In this document: piece by piece, positions 24,380-31,824 of the stretch
Layout: each line of letters starts with the position of its first letter
Position numbering within the stretch: position 1 is the stretch's first letter
Origin: Actinomycetota bacterium
GTDB taxonomy: Bacteria > Actinomycetota > Thermoleophilia > Solirubrobacterales > 70-9
Length of the DNA: 64,000 nucleotides
Reading direction: 5' to 3'
Assembly (NCBI GenBank): GCA_018268675.1
Contig: JAFDWB010000009.1
Location: 62,001 to 126,000, forward strand
Notes under the pieces: model-generated
Databases searched by the model: none
Told to the model about the DNA's origin: nothing
What the model saw: the letters and a program-made list of their open reading frames with translations, nothing else
Made by a program: the position numbers and the translations under genes

Positions 24380-25705
24380 TTGGCCGAACTCGAGTTCATC
24401 TGCACGATCGACAACCCCTACGTCTACATCCCGCCGCAGTTGGAGGAGCGGGAGTCGGTGGGGATCGATCTGTCGACCGAGCACTACGACCGGGATCTCG
24501 GGCAGCTGACGCTGGAAGAGGTCGGGGAGAGCGTCGAATGGTTGGAGCGGCTGGGGTTCGACGGGGCGCTGGTCTTCGAGCAGCACAACCATCCGGTCGG
24601 GCTGATCGGGAACGCGATGGTCGGGGCCGCGTGGCTGGCGTCGATCACGCGGGGGATCCGGATCTGTGCGGTCGGGCCGCTGATCAACTCCTACGCGACG
24701 CCGCTGCGGCTGGCGGAGGAGGTGGCGCTGGTCGACAACATCTGCGGCGGCCGCCTGACCCTGGGGCTGCCGCTGGGGATCGGCACCCAGTACCACTCGA
24801 TCGGGGTGATGAACCCGGCGACGGCGCGGGCGCGGCACCTGGAGGCGACCGAACTGCTGATCGAGGCGATGACGAAGCCCGGGCCGTTCGCCTGGGAAGG
24901 TGACTTCTTCGACATCCCCTACGTCAACCTCTGGCCGCGGCCCCTGCAGCAGCCGCACCCGCCGATCTTCCTCCCCGCCGCGGGCTCGCGCGAGACCCTC
25001 GAGATGGCGGCGCGCTTCCGCTTCACCTACCAGGCGACGCTGACCCCCCGCCCGGTCCTCCTGCGCAACTGCGACATCTTCCGCGAACTCTGTGTCGAGC
25101 ACGGGTACGAGGCCGACCGCAAGCAGATCGCCTGCGTCGTCCCCGTCCACGTCGCCGAGACCGACGAGCAGGCGCGGCGCGAGCTCGAGCACCACCTCGC
25201 CTGGCGCTTCCAGAACGTCTTCCGCTTCCCCTTCCACGTCTCCTTCCCGCCCGGCCACGTCTCCGACCGCTCGCTGCGGGCGATGATGGCGGGCGGCTAC
25301 CGCAGCCCCGGCAACGATCCCGGCGGCATGTCCTACGACGAGATCCGCGACCGCGGCCTGCTCATCGCGGGCTCTCCGGAGACGGTGATCGAAGAGCTGG
25401 CCGAGCTGACCGACGCGATGGGGGCGGGCCGCGTGATCACCTCGATCCAAGGCTCGATGCCCCGCTGGATGCAGCTGAAGGCGCTGACGCTCTTCGCCCA
25501 GGAGGTGATCCCCGCCTTCCGCCCGCCCGACGGGCTCGCCGTCTGGCAGCGCGAGGAGCGGCCCGCCTACGAGACCCGCACCGAGCTCGCCGCCCGCCTC
25601 CCGGCCCCGCCCGACCGGCCCACCGCGGTGATGGCCGACGGCACCGAGGTCGACGTGCGCACCGCCCACCTCCCCGAGTCGCCCGCGCGGAGGCCGCTGC
25701 TGTGA
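24380..25705 (+). CDS. LLM class flavin-dependent monooxygenase (copy 1)
   Basis: A 441-residue luciferase-like monooxygenase: LTLEEVGESVEWLERLGFDG, a NPVGLIGNAM-like flavin pocket, RGIRICAVGPLINSYATPLR, EVALVDNICGGRLTLGLPLG and PIFLPAAGSRETL. The paralogue at 39915 shares the same order of motifs and also starts with TTG followed by a -LEF- strand, which supports the TTG at 24380 over later starts. Such enzymes use FMNH2 from a separate reductase; the flavin reductase at 33257 could serve. The downstream hydrolase overlaps by GTGA. Probably oxygenates a cyclic ketone or similar substrate; the target is unknown. Confidence 0.88.
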   Translation: MAELEFICTIDNPYVYIPPQLEERESVGIDLSTEHYDRDLGQLTLEEVGESVEWLERLGFDGALVFEQHNHPVGLIGNAMVGAAWLASITRGIRICAVGPLINSYATPLRLAEEVALVDNICGGRLTLGLPLGIGTQYHSIGVMNPATARARHLEATELLIEAMTKPGPFAWEGDFFDIPYVNLWPRPLQQPHPPIFLPAAGSRETLEMAARFRFTYQATLTPRPVLLRNCDIFRELCVEHGYEADRKQIACVVPVHVAETDEQARRELEHHLAWRFQNVFRFPFHVSFPPGHVSDRSLRAMMAGGYRSPGNDPGGMSYDEIRDRGLLIAGSPETVIEELAELTDAMGAGRVITSIQGSMPRWMQLKALTLFAQEVIPAFRPPDGLAVWQREERPAYETRTELAARLPAPPDRPTAVMADGTEVDVRTAHLPESPARRPLL

Positions 25706-26526
25706 GCGACGCCCCCGCCCTGCCCGCCTTCTACACCGAGCCCGCGATCGTCGAGGTCGACGGGGTCGAGCTCCGCTACCGCCGCCGCGGCTCCGGCGAG
25801 CCGCTCGTCTATCTAGGCGGCGCCGAGATGACCCGCCGCTGGCTGCCGCTGTTCGAGGAGCTGGCGGGCGGCTGCGACCTGATCGCGCTCGAGGGCCCGG
25901 GCTTCGGCGACACCCCGGCGCCGCCCTGGCTGGAGGGGATGGACGACCTGGCGATCTTCTACCGCCGCGTCCTCGACGCCCTCGACCTCGAAGCGGTGCA
26001 CCTGGTCGGCTACTCGCTCGGCGCCTGGATCGCCGCCGAGTTCGCCGTCTTCAACCCGGGCCGGCTGCGCTCGCTGGCGCTGATCGCGCCGCAGGGCGTC
26101 CGCGTCCGCGGCGTCCCCCGGGCCGACCTCTTCAACATCTCCACCACCGACCGCGCCCAGCTCCTCTTCAACGGCGCCGCCGAGCGCTTCGCCGGCTTCG
26201 TCGGCGAGGGCGACGAGCAGGAGACCTTCTTCCGCGCCTACGCCGCCGCCGGGACCGAGGCGCTCCTCGCCTGGAACCCGCGCTACGACCGCAAGCTCGA
26301 CCACCGCCTGCCGGCCCTCGGGTGCCCGGCGCTGGTGCTCTGCGCCGAGGAGGACCGGGTGGTCCCGCGCGCCCACGCCGAGCGCTACGCGGAGCTCCTC
26401 GGGGCGCGGCTGGTGACGATCGCCGGGCGGGAGGAACCGACCGCGCACGGCCTCGTCGCGCAGGAGCCCGAGGCGATCGCCGCCGCCCTGCTCGAGCTGG
26501 TCGGCGCCGTTCCCGCCCGTCCCTGA
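25702..26526 (+). CDS. alpha/beta hydrolase
   Basis: A 274-residue hydrolase coupled to the LLM gene. Nucleophile elbow VGYSLGAW with Ser near 102, acid in LVLCAEEDRVVP, but the base is probably the His in EEPTAHGLVAQ. The fold matches meta-cleavage-product hydrolases (BphD/HsaD class) and lactone hydrolases. It is clearly related to the hydrolase at 38950, sharing MTRRWLPLFEEL-like and PQGVRV segments. Coupling to a monooxygenase suggests it opens an ester or lactone made by the oxygenase. Confidence 0.87.
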   Translation: MSDAPALPAFYTEPAIVEVDGVELRYRRRGSGEPLVYLGGAEMTRRWLPLFEELAGGCDLIALEGPGFGDTPAPPWLEGMDDLAIFYRRVLDALDLEAVHLVGYSLGAWIAAEFAVFNPGRLRSLALIAPQGVRVRGVPRADLFNISTTDRAQLLFNGAAERFAGFVGEGDEQETFFRAYAAAGTEALLAWNPRYDRKLDHRLPALGCPALVLCAEEDRVVPRAHAERYAELLGARLVTIAGREEPTAHGLVAQEPEAIAAALLELVGAVPARP

Positions 26527-26587
26527 CCACCCACCTTCGAACGCAACGACCACCGATCCCCCGCCGCGGGGAGCAAGGAGAAGAGCA

Positions 26588-26875
26588 ATGTCAATCGTCG
26601 TCACCGTGAACATCGATTCCGACGTCGAGCGGGTCGAGCAGGTCGAGCGTGACAACCCCGACGTCATGGCGACGATCGGCGGCGCCGCGCGGAAGTACAT
26701 GACCTCCCACCGGCGCACCTTCCGTGACGGGCACGTGATGGACCTCGACGAATTCGCCTCCAAGGCCGACTACGACGCCTTCTTCGCCGAGGCCGGGGGC
26801 GCGATCAAGCGCTACGGGGAGCTGATCGGGGTCGCGCCCCGCGACACGCTCTGGACCCTGCACGAGGACGCCTGA
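26588..26875 (+). CDS. small protein, probable ferredoxin-like (ABM-type) fold
   Basis: A 95-residue cytosolic protein beginning MSIVVTVNIDSDVERVEQVE, with an alternating strand-helix pattern and a C-terminal ALWTLHEDA-like strand. It ends VAPRDTLWTLHEDA. It looks like a dimeric alpha/beta barrel protein of about 95 residues, but I recognise no named family. GCAAGGAGAAGAGCA provides a strong ribosome site. It follows an LLM-hydrolase pair, and another small protein follows the second LLM gene at 41231, so a role with the oxygenase is plausible. Confidence 0.7.
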   Translation: MSIVVTVNIDSDVERVEQVERDNPDVMATIGGAARKYMTSHRRTFRDGHVMDLDEFASKADYDAFFAEAGGAIKRYGELIGVAPRDTLWTLHEDA

Positions 26876-26893
26876 GCGGCGCGCTGCCCCCGC

Positions 26894-26922
26894 TTGACGA
26901 TGTTCGCGCTCTCGCCTATGAT
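26894..26922 (+). promoter_or_regulatory. sigma-70-type promoter
   Basis: TTGACG (26894-26899), a 17-base spacer and TATGAT (26917-26922) form the best housekeeping promoter in the window. The predicted +1 is near 26929, which rules out the ATG at 26926 as start of the VOC gene and leaves a leader of about 70 bases. TATTCGGAC at 26947-26955, just after +1, matches the cluster motif. Confidence 0.75.
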
Positions 26923-26997
26923 CGTATGACGAACACAACTTCACGATATTCGGACACTAGCTCCGGAGTGTCGGCGTCAAGGAAGAGGGGGCCCGCG

Positions 26998-27555
26998 TTG
27001 CTGGAAGGGGTTAAGAAGATCGGTCATGTCGGACTCGCGGTCCGCGATCTCGATCGCGCGGTGGACTTCTACTGCGACGTCCTCGGGCTCGACCTGACCG
27101 AGCGCTTCGAGTACCCGGAGGACGAGGTCGGCCACGGCGTGGCGGTTCGCGCCGGCGCCTTCCTGCGCTGCAGCAGCACCCACCACTGCCTCTCGATCTT
27201 CGTCCTCAAGGACGAGCTCGACGGCCCCCCGCCGGGAACGGTCGGCTACGGCCTCCACCACATCGCCTTCGAGATCGCGACGCCGGAACAGCTGCTCGCC
27301 CGCTACCGGGACTTCAAGGCGCGCGGGGTGGAGATCGTCAACGCCCGCGAGGGCGGCCCCGGCAACCAGCCGCGCTTCTACGCCCGCGACCCCGACGGCA
27401 ACCTGCTCGAGTTCTACTGGGGCATCGACGAGATCGGCTGGGACGGGCGCGCCCGCGAGTACCAGCCGATCACCGAGATCGAGCTCGAGGACTTCGACTT
27501 CGAGCAGTTCGTCGAGGCGCGCCGGGTGGCCGCCGACGCGGCGCGGGTGCGCTAG
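26998..27555 (+). CDS. VOC family dioxygenase/glyoxalase-like protein
   Basis: A 185-residue vicinal-oxygen-chelate protein: KKIGHVGLAVRDLDRAVDFY, then VGYGLHHIAFEIATPEQLL and RDPDGNLLEFYW. The metal ligands His (GHVGL), His (LHHIAF) and Glu (LLEFYW) are all present, as in extradiol catechol dioxygenases. I set the start at the TTG at 26998 because AGGAAGAGGGGG lies six bases upstream and the promoter's +1 falls after the earlier ATG. It probably cleaves a catechol-like or alpha-keto intermediate made by the neighbouring oxygenases. Confidence 0.82.
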   Translation: MLEGVKKIGHVGLAVRDLDRAVDFYCDVLGLDLTERFEYPEDEVGHGVAVRAGAFLRCSSTHHCLSIFVLKDELDGPPPGTVGYGLHHIAFEIATPEQLLARYRDFKARGVEIVNAREGGPGNQPRFYARDPDGNLLEFYWGIDEIGWDGRAREYQPITEIELEDFDFEQFVEARRVAADAARVR

Positions 27556-27597
27556 CGGCTCGGGCCGCCAGCGCGCGTGGGCGACGGGGTGGAGGGC

Positions 27598-28359
27598 ATG
27601 GAGGCAGGGTTCCGGGCGGCCGGGGAGGTCGCCCTCACCGAGCAGTTCGACAACCACGACGGGTACCGGCCGCGGGCGAGCGCGGCGCTCGCGGGGGCGG
27701 TGAGGACCTTCGTCCCAGCGGCGGGCGGGGCGGCGGTGACGGTCGAGTTCGGGGCCGACGGGAGCGCCGCGTGGCGCCGTGGGGAGGCGAGCGGCACGGC
27801 AAGCTACGAGGCGCTCGAGCTGCGCGCCGACGCCCTCGCGCTCGCCGTCCGCCTCGACCCCGACCGCAGCGTCTTCGCCGTCCTCGTCGGGGAGCGCGGC
27901 ATCGCCGCGGTGACGACGCTGGCGCGGGACGGGAGCGGTGGCGCAGACGAGCGCACCGAGTACGTCCAGTTCGGGGTCGACGGCCCGCCCGGCGCGCCCT
28001 TCGAGTCGACGGCCGACCTGGTCGGCAAGCGGATCCAGTGGCGCTACAGCTCGACCCACTCCTTCGAGCACATCTACCTCAACCCCTCGGCCTACTGCTG
28101 GCACTGCATCGAGGGCCCGGAGCGCTGGATCGGCGACGTCGATCCCTGCGTCCATCACGCGATCGCGCCCGGGCTCTACCTCTTCGCCTGGTCGGAGACG
28201 GTGGTGCCGTTCAACGGCGCGGTGGCGATCGACCTCGACTCGATGACCTCGGCCGGCCGCTTCTTCGGCTGGGACACGGAGCGCGCCGAGCCGGGCCAGA
28301 TCGTCGTCGGCGCGCGCGGCACGCTGCTCAACGAGACCGCCTACGTCCCGGCCCGGTGA
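27598..28359 (+). CDS. MoaF-like protein
   Basis: A 253-residue protein with two similar beta-rich halves. The second half contains WRYSSTHSFEHIYLNPSAYC, then WHCIEGPERWIG and LYLFAWSETVVPFNGAVAID, the pattern I associate with MoaF, a lipocalin-like protein named from a molybdenum gene cluster. No other molybdopterin gene is present here, and the gene is co-transcribed with an OYE-type reductase. Binding a small hydrophobic ligand or acting on it is therefore more likely than cofactor synthesis. A GTG at 27577 is an alternative start. Confidence 0.65.
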   Translation: MEAGFRAAGEVALTEQFDNHDGYRPRASAALAGAVRTFVPAAGGAAVTVEFGADGSAAWRRGEASGTASYEALELRADALALAVRLDPDRSVFAVLVGERGIAAVTTLARDGSGGADERTEYVQFGVDGPPGAPFESTADLVGKRIQWRYSSTHSFEHIYLNPSAYCWHCIEGPERWIGDVDPCVHHAIAPGLYLFAWSETVVPFNGAVAIDLDSMTSAGRFFGWDTERAEPGQIVVGARGTLLNETAYVPAR

Positions 28360-30509
28360 GCGCCGCCCCCGACTCCCGCTACGCGGTCCTCTTCGAGCCG
28401 CTCGAGATCGGCCCGCGGGAGCTGCCGAACCGCTTCTTCCAGGTCCCCTACCTGCCGGGGTTCACCGCCTCGGGACGGCCGCGCGTCAACGCCGCGCACC
28501 GCGCGGTGAAGGCGGAAGGCGGGTGGGGCGCGGTCTGCACCGAGTGGTGCATGGTCGCGCCGGACGCCGACCCGGCGCCCGAGCAGGCCTCGACCCTGCT
28601 CGACGATGCCGACGAGCGCAACCTCGCCTCCTGGTGCGCGCAGGTGCAGGCGCACGGGGCGCTGGCCGGGATCGAGCTCGCCCACGACGGCGCCAACGCG
28701 GGCGGTGAGTCCTCGCGCTGGCCCGCCGTCGCCCCGAGCCAGCTGCGCTCCGACGCCTGGCTCTTCAGCGAAGCGACGCCGAAGGAGATGGAGCGCGCCG
28801 ACATCGAGCGCATCCAGGCGGCCTGGGCGGCGGCCGCTGCGCGGGCGGTGCGGGCCGGGTTCGACATCGTCTACGTATACGGGGCGGCGAGCATGCTGCC
28901 GATGCAGTTCCTCTCGCCCTTCACCAACAAACGGACCGACGGGTACGGGGGGAGCTTCGAGAACCGGGCGCGCTTCTGGCTCGAGACCCTGGAGGCGGTG
29001 CGGGGGGCGGTCGCCGGGCGCGCCGTGGTCGCGGCGCGGATCGGGGTCGACCAGCTCGGGCCGTCGGGGCTCGGGGTCGAGGAGGTGAGCCGGCTCGTCG
29101 GGCTGGCCGATCCGCTGGTCGACCTCTGGGACGTGAACGTCGGCGGTCTCGCCAACTCCGACATGGACCTGACCCCGTCGCGGGTCTTCGAGGAGGGGTA
29201 CTCGTTGCAGTGGACGACGCGGATCAAGGCGGCGACGCGGAAGCCGTTGGTCACCGTCGGGCGGCTCACCAACGCCGACCTGATGGCGGACCTGGTGCGG
29301 CAGGGGAAGGTCGACATCATCGGCGCCGCGCGGCCCTCGATCGCCGACCCGTTCCTGCCCGCGAAGGTGCGGGCGGGGCGCTTCGAGGACATCCGCGAGT
29401 GCATCGGCTCCAACCACTGCGCGCTGAAAGCGACGACCGGGCACCTGGCGTGCAGCCAGAACGCGACGGCGGGGGAGGAGCACCGGCGCGGCTGGCACCC
29501 GGAGCGCTTCCCGCGCCTCGCCGACACCTCGCCGCCGGTGGCGGTGATCGGGGCGGGGCCGGCGGGGCTCGAGTGCGCGAAGGTGCTCGGGCGGCGGGGG
29601 ATGGAGCTGGTCCACATGGTCGACGCGGAGCGGGAGATGGGCGGGCACCTGGGGTGGTTCGGGCGGCTGCCCGGGTTCCAGCCGTGGCTGCGCCTGGTCG
29701 ACTACCGCCGCACGCAGATCGAGAAGCTGCCGGGGGTCACCTTCGTGCCGGGGACGCGGTTGGAGGTCGAGGACGTGCTCGACTACGGGGCGAGCATCGT
29801 CGTCTGCGCGACCGGCTCGCGCTGGTCGGCGGACGGGATCAACCTGCTGACGCACGCGCCGATCCCGGGGGCGGGGGCGGGGTTGGCGCACGTGCTGACG
29901 CCGGAGCAGATCGTGGTGGAGGGGAAGCGGCCGCCGGGGCCGGAGGTGGTGATCTACGACTGCGAGGGATACCTGACCGGGCTCGGGATCGCCCAGTTCC
30001 TGCAGCGCGAGGGCTGCCGGCCGACGATCGTGACGCCGGTCCACGAGGCGGGCGCCCACGCCTTCCACAGCGGCGAGGGCCCGGTGATGCGGCGCGAGGT
30101 CCACGCCGCGGGCGGAGCCTTCCGCCACGGGCTGAGGCTGGTGGGGATCGAGCCGGGCGGGGCGCGCTGCGAGGACGAGTTCGGCGGCGCGGTCGAGATC
30201 GACGCCGACGCCGTCGTCCTCGTCACCCAGCGCCTCTCCGAGGACCGCCTCTACCGCGACCTCCTGGCGGACCCCGACCGCCTCGCGGCGGCAGGCATCG
30301 AGGCCGTCTACCGCGCCGGCGATTGCGTCGCCCCCCGCCTCCTTCCCGACGCGATCTTCGACGGCCACCGCCTGGCGATGGAGATCGACGGCCCCGACCC
30401 GGCGACCCCGCAGCCGCTGCGCCGGGATGACGAGGAGCCGCCGACCTACCCGGACGGCCCGGGCGCCGGGATCGGGCGCGAGGCGCTGGGGTTGGGGACC
30501 GCCGGCTGA
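28356..30509 (+). CDS. OYE-type NADH:flavin oxidoreductase (TMADH/dienoyl-CoA reductase family)
   Basis: A 717-residue multidomain flavoprotein. The N-terminal TIM barrel binds FMN (LFEPLEIGPRELPNRFFQVP, GIELAHDGANAG, FTNKRTDGYGGSFENRARFW, IIGAARPSIADPFLP). The C-terminal half has the FAD/NAD motif VAVIGAGPAGLECAKVLGRR and a YRAGDCVAPRL end. Between them the 4Fe-4S motif reads C-I-G-S-N-H-C with a later Cys at 366, so Cys349, Cys355 and Cys366 remain but the usual second Cys is Ser352. GTG start overlaps the MoaF-like stop. Likely reduces or dehydrogenates an enone or amine intermediate. Confidence 0.88.
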   Translation: MSAAPDSRYAVLFEPLEIGPRELPNRFFQVPYLPGFTASGRPRVNAAHRAVKAEGGWGAVCTEWCMVAPDADPAPEQASTLLDDADERNLASWCAQVQAHGALAGIELAHDGANAGGESSRWPAVAPSQLRSDAWLFSEATPKEMERADIERIQAAWAAAAARAVRAGFDIVYVYGAASMLPMQFLSPFTNKRTDGYGGSFENRARFWLETLEAVRGAVAGRAVVAARIGVDQLGPSGLGVEEVSRLVGLADPLVDLWDVNVGGLANSDMDLTPSRVFEEGYSLQWTTRIKAATRKPLVTVGRLTNADLMADLVRQGKVDIIGAARPSIADPFLPAKVRAGRFEDIRECIGSNHCALKATTGHLACSQNATAGEEHRRGWHPERFPRLADTSPPVAVIGAGPAGLECAKVLGRRGMELVHMVDAEREMGGHLGWFGRLPGFQPWLRLVDYRRTQIEKLPGVTFVPGTRLEVEDVLDYGASIVVCATGSRWSADGINLLTHAPIPGAGAGLAHVLTPEQIVVEGKRPPGPEVVIYDCEGYLTGLGIAQFLQREGCRPTIVTPVHEAGAHAFHSGEGPVMRREVHAAGGAFRHGLRLVGIEPGGARCEDEFGGAVEIDADAVVLVTQRLSEDRLYRDLLADPDRLAAAGIEAVYRAGDCVAPRLLPDAIFDGHRLAMEIDGPDPATPQPLRRDDEEPPTYPDGPGAGIGREALGLGTAG

Positions 30510-30537
30510 CGCCTCGGCGCCGGCCGGCGCCCCGCGC

Positions 30538-30585
30538 CGCGGCCATCCCCCTCATGCTCCGGCTGTTATGAGGGGGATGGCCGCG
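30538..30585. repeat. palindrome family E (GCCATCCCCCTCAT arm)
   Basis: Arms of 18 bp (30538-30555 and 30568-30585) with core GGCCATCCCCCTCAT. The same core occurs at 47365, and the flanking GC-rich sequence CGGCCGGCGCC is also shared, so the repeat unit is longer than the hairpin. Confidence 0.85.
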
Positions 30586-30628
30586 CCTTGGCCTGCGCCG
30601 GCCCGGGGCGCGGGCGGGGTCCTCGGTC

Positions 30629-30669
30629 AGCTGTTCCTTATGCCGGAGGGGTCGGCAGAAGGAACAGCC
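30629..30669. repeat. palindrome family B
   Basis: AGCTGTTCCTTATGCCG is followed by CGGCAGAAGGAACAGC; the outer 10 bp (GCTGTTCCTT) pair perfectly and the loop has a short CCG/CGG stem. Same arm as 2532-2578. Confidence 0.8.
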
Positions 30670-30686
30670 GGCGGCCCGTCTCCCCC

Positions 30687-30735
30687 CGTGAGTTCGCAGT
30701 TTGCCGTACCGGTTACGGCAAAGTGCGAACTCACC
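30687..30735. repeat. palindrome family C
   Basis: GTGAGTTCGCA (30688-30698) pairs with TGCGAACTCAC (30724-30734); nested TTTGCCGTA/TACGGCAAA replaces the CCCGCGC stem of the 2613 copy. Families B and C keep the same order here and at 2532-2661. Confidence 0.85.
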
Positions 30736-30786
30736 GGAGGTGGCCGGGGGCTCCCCGGCCCGGCGCGGGCCGAGGCGGCGGCCGGC

Positions 30787-31761
30787 CTACTCCCCGGTGA
30801 CGATCGCGGCGACGCCCAGGTCGCGGAGGATCTGGCGGATCAGGTGGGCGCGGCGGGCGCGGGCGACCGGTGGGTCGAGGTCGAGGTCGGTGGGGTTCGG
30901 GGCGAGGTAGAGGAGCACGCCGCGGCCGGTGGCGGCGATCTTGGCGACGGCTTCGCGAGGGGCGGGCCCGCCGAAGGCGTCGAGGGGCGGGTCCTGGACG
31001 ACGGTCTCGAGGCGGATCGGCTCGGGCTGGGCGGGGTCGCCGTGGACGAGGGCGAAGTGGCGGTCGCCGTCGAGGCCGCGGTAGGCGACGCAGCGGAAGG
31101 GGCCGGAGGCGGTCTCGAGGATCCGCTCGTCGCCGTCGCGGGCGACCAGGCGGCTGTCGCGGAGGCGGCGCTCGACCACCTCGAGGCGCTCGGCCTGGGG
31201 GAGACCGAGGCGGGCGGCGAGGGCTTCGGCGTCGGCGACGCTCGCGGGGGCGCCGGCGGCATCGAGGACCTGGCAGAGGGCGGCGCCACCGGGGCTGCCG
31301 GCGAAGGCGGCGAGCTCGAGCGCCGCGGCCGGGGCGTCGGCGCGGGTGACGATGCGGTCGGCGGCGATCCGGATCGGCAGCACGTGGCCGGGCTCGACCA
31401 CGTCCGCGCCGGTGTAGGTCGGGCCCGAGGCAACCCGCATGGTCAGCGCCCGGTCGGCCGCCGAGATGCCGGTCGTGGTGCCGTCGCGCGCCTCGATCGT
31501 CACCATCATGTCGCCGCCGGCGCCGATCGCGTGGAGGCCGAGGGCCAGGCAGCGCTCCTCGGCGAGGGCCAGGAACGGCATCCCGGTCGCCTCGCGTAGC
31601 ATCGTCGCCACGGTCTCGGCGGTGATCGGCTCGCCTGCCGCGACCAGGTGGCCGCCACCGTCCTCGCCGCGATCGAGGAGCATCGCCATCCCGCCCCGCC
31701 GCAGCGCCTCGATCGCCTCGCGCAGCCGGCTCCCCGTCGCTTCGACGCTTGCAAGCTCCAT
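30787..31761 (-). CDS. RibBA-like protein with degenerate active sites
   Basis: A 324-residue protein. The first 200 residues follow 3,4-dihydroxy-2-butanone 4-phosphate synthase: ALRRGGMAMLLD, then GTTTGISAADRALTM and PGHVLPIRIAADRIVTRAD. The last 120 resemble GTP cyclohydrolase II. However the catalytic acidic loop DRExEGD reads DRGEDGGG, the GHTEA histidine region reads RADAPAAA, and the zinc cysteines of cyclohydrolase II are missing. So riboflavin synthesis activity is doubtful and a new function is likely. A leaderless promoter drives it, divergent from an aldehyde dehydrogenase. Confidence 0.75.
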   Translation of the reverse strand: MELASVEATGSRLREAIEALRRGGMAMLLDRGEDGGGHLVAAGEPITAETVATMLREATGMPFLALAEERCLALGLHAIGAGGDMMVTIEARDGTTTGISAADRALTMRVASGPTYTGADVVEPGHVLPIRIAADRIVTRADAPAAALELAAFAGSPGGAALCQVLDAAGAPASVADAEALAARLGLPQAERLEVVERRLRDSRLVARDGDERILETASGPFRCVAYRGLDGDRHFALVHGDPAQPEPIRLETVVQDPPLDAFGGPAPREAVAKIAATGRGVLLYLAPNPTDLDLDPPVARARRAHLIRQILRDLGVAAIVTGE

Positions 31762-31767
31762 CGGCAG

Positions 31768-31796
31768 AGGGTAGAATATCGGACGCTCAAGGTCAA
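31768..31796 (-). promoter_or_regulatory. leaderless promoter with cluster motif
   Basis: On the minus strand TTGACC (31791-31796), a 17-base spacer and TACCCT (31768-31773) end six bases before the ATG at 31761, so transcription should begin at the start codon. The spacer contains TATCGGACG (31777-31785, plus strand), and TATCGGATT lies at 31798-31806, placing the shared motif over both divergent promoters. Confidence 0.65.
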
Positions 31797-31824
31797 TTAT
31801 CGGATTACCGCACACCCTCACGTC

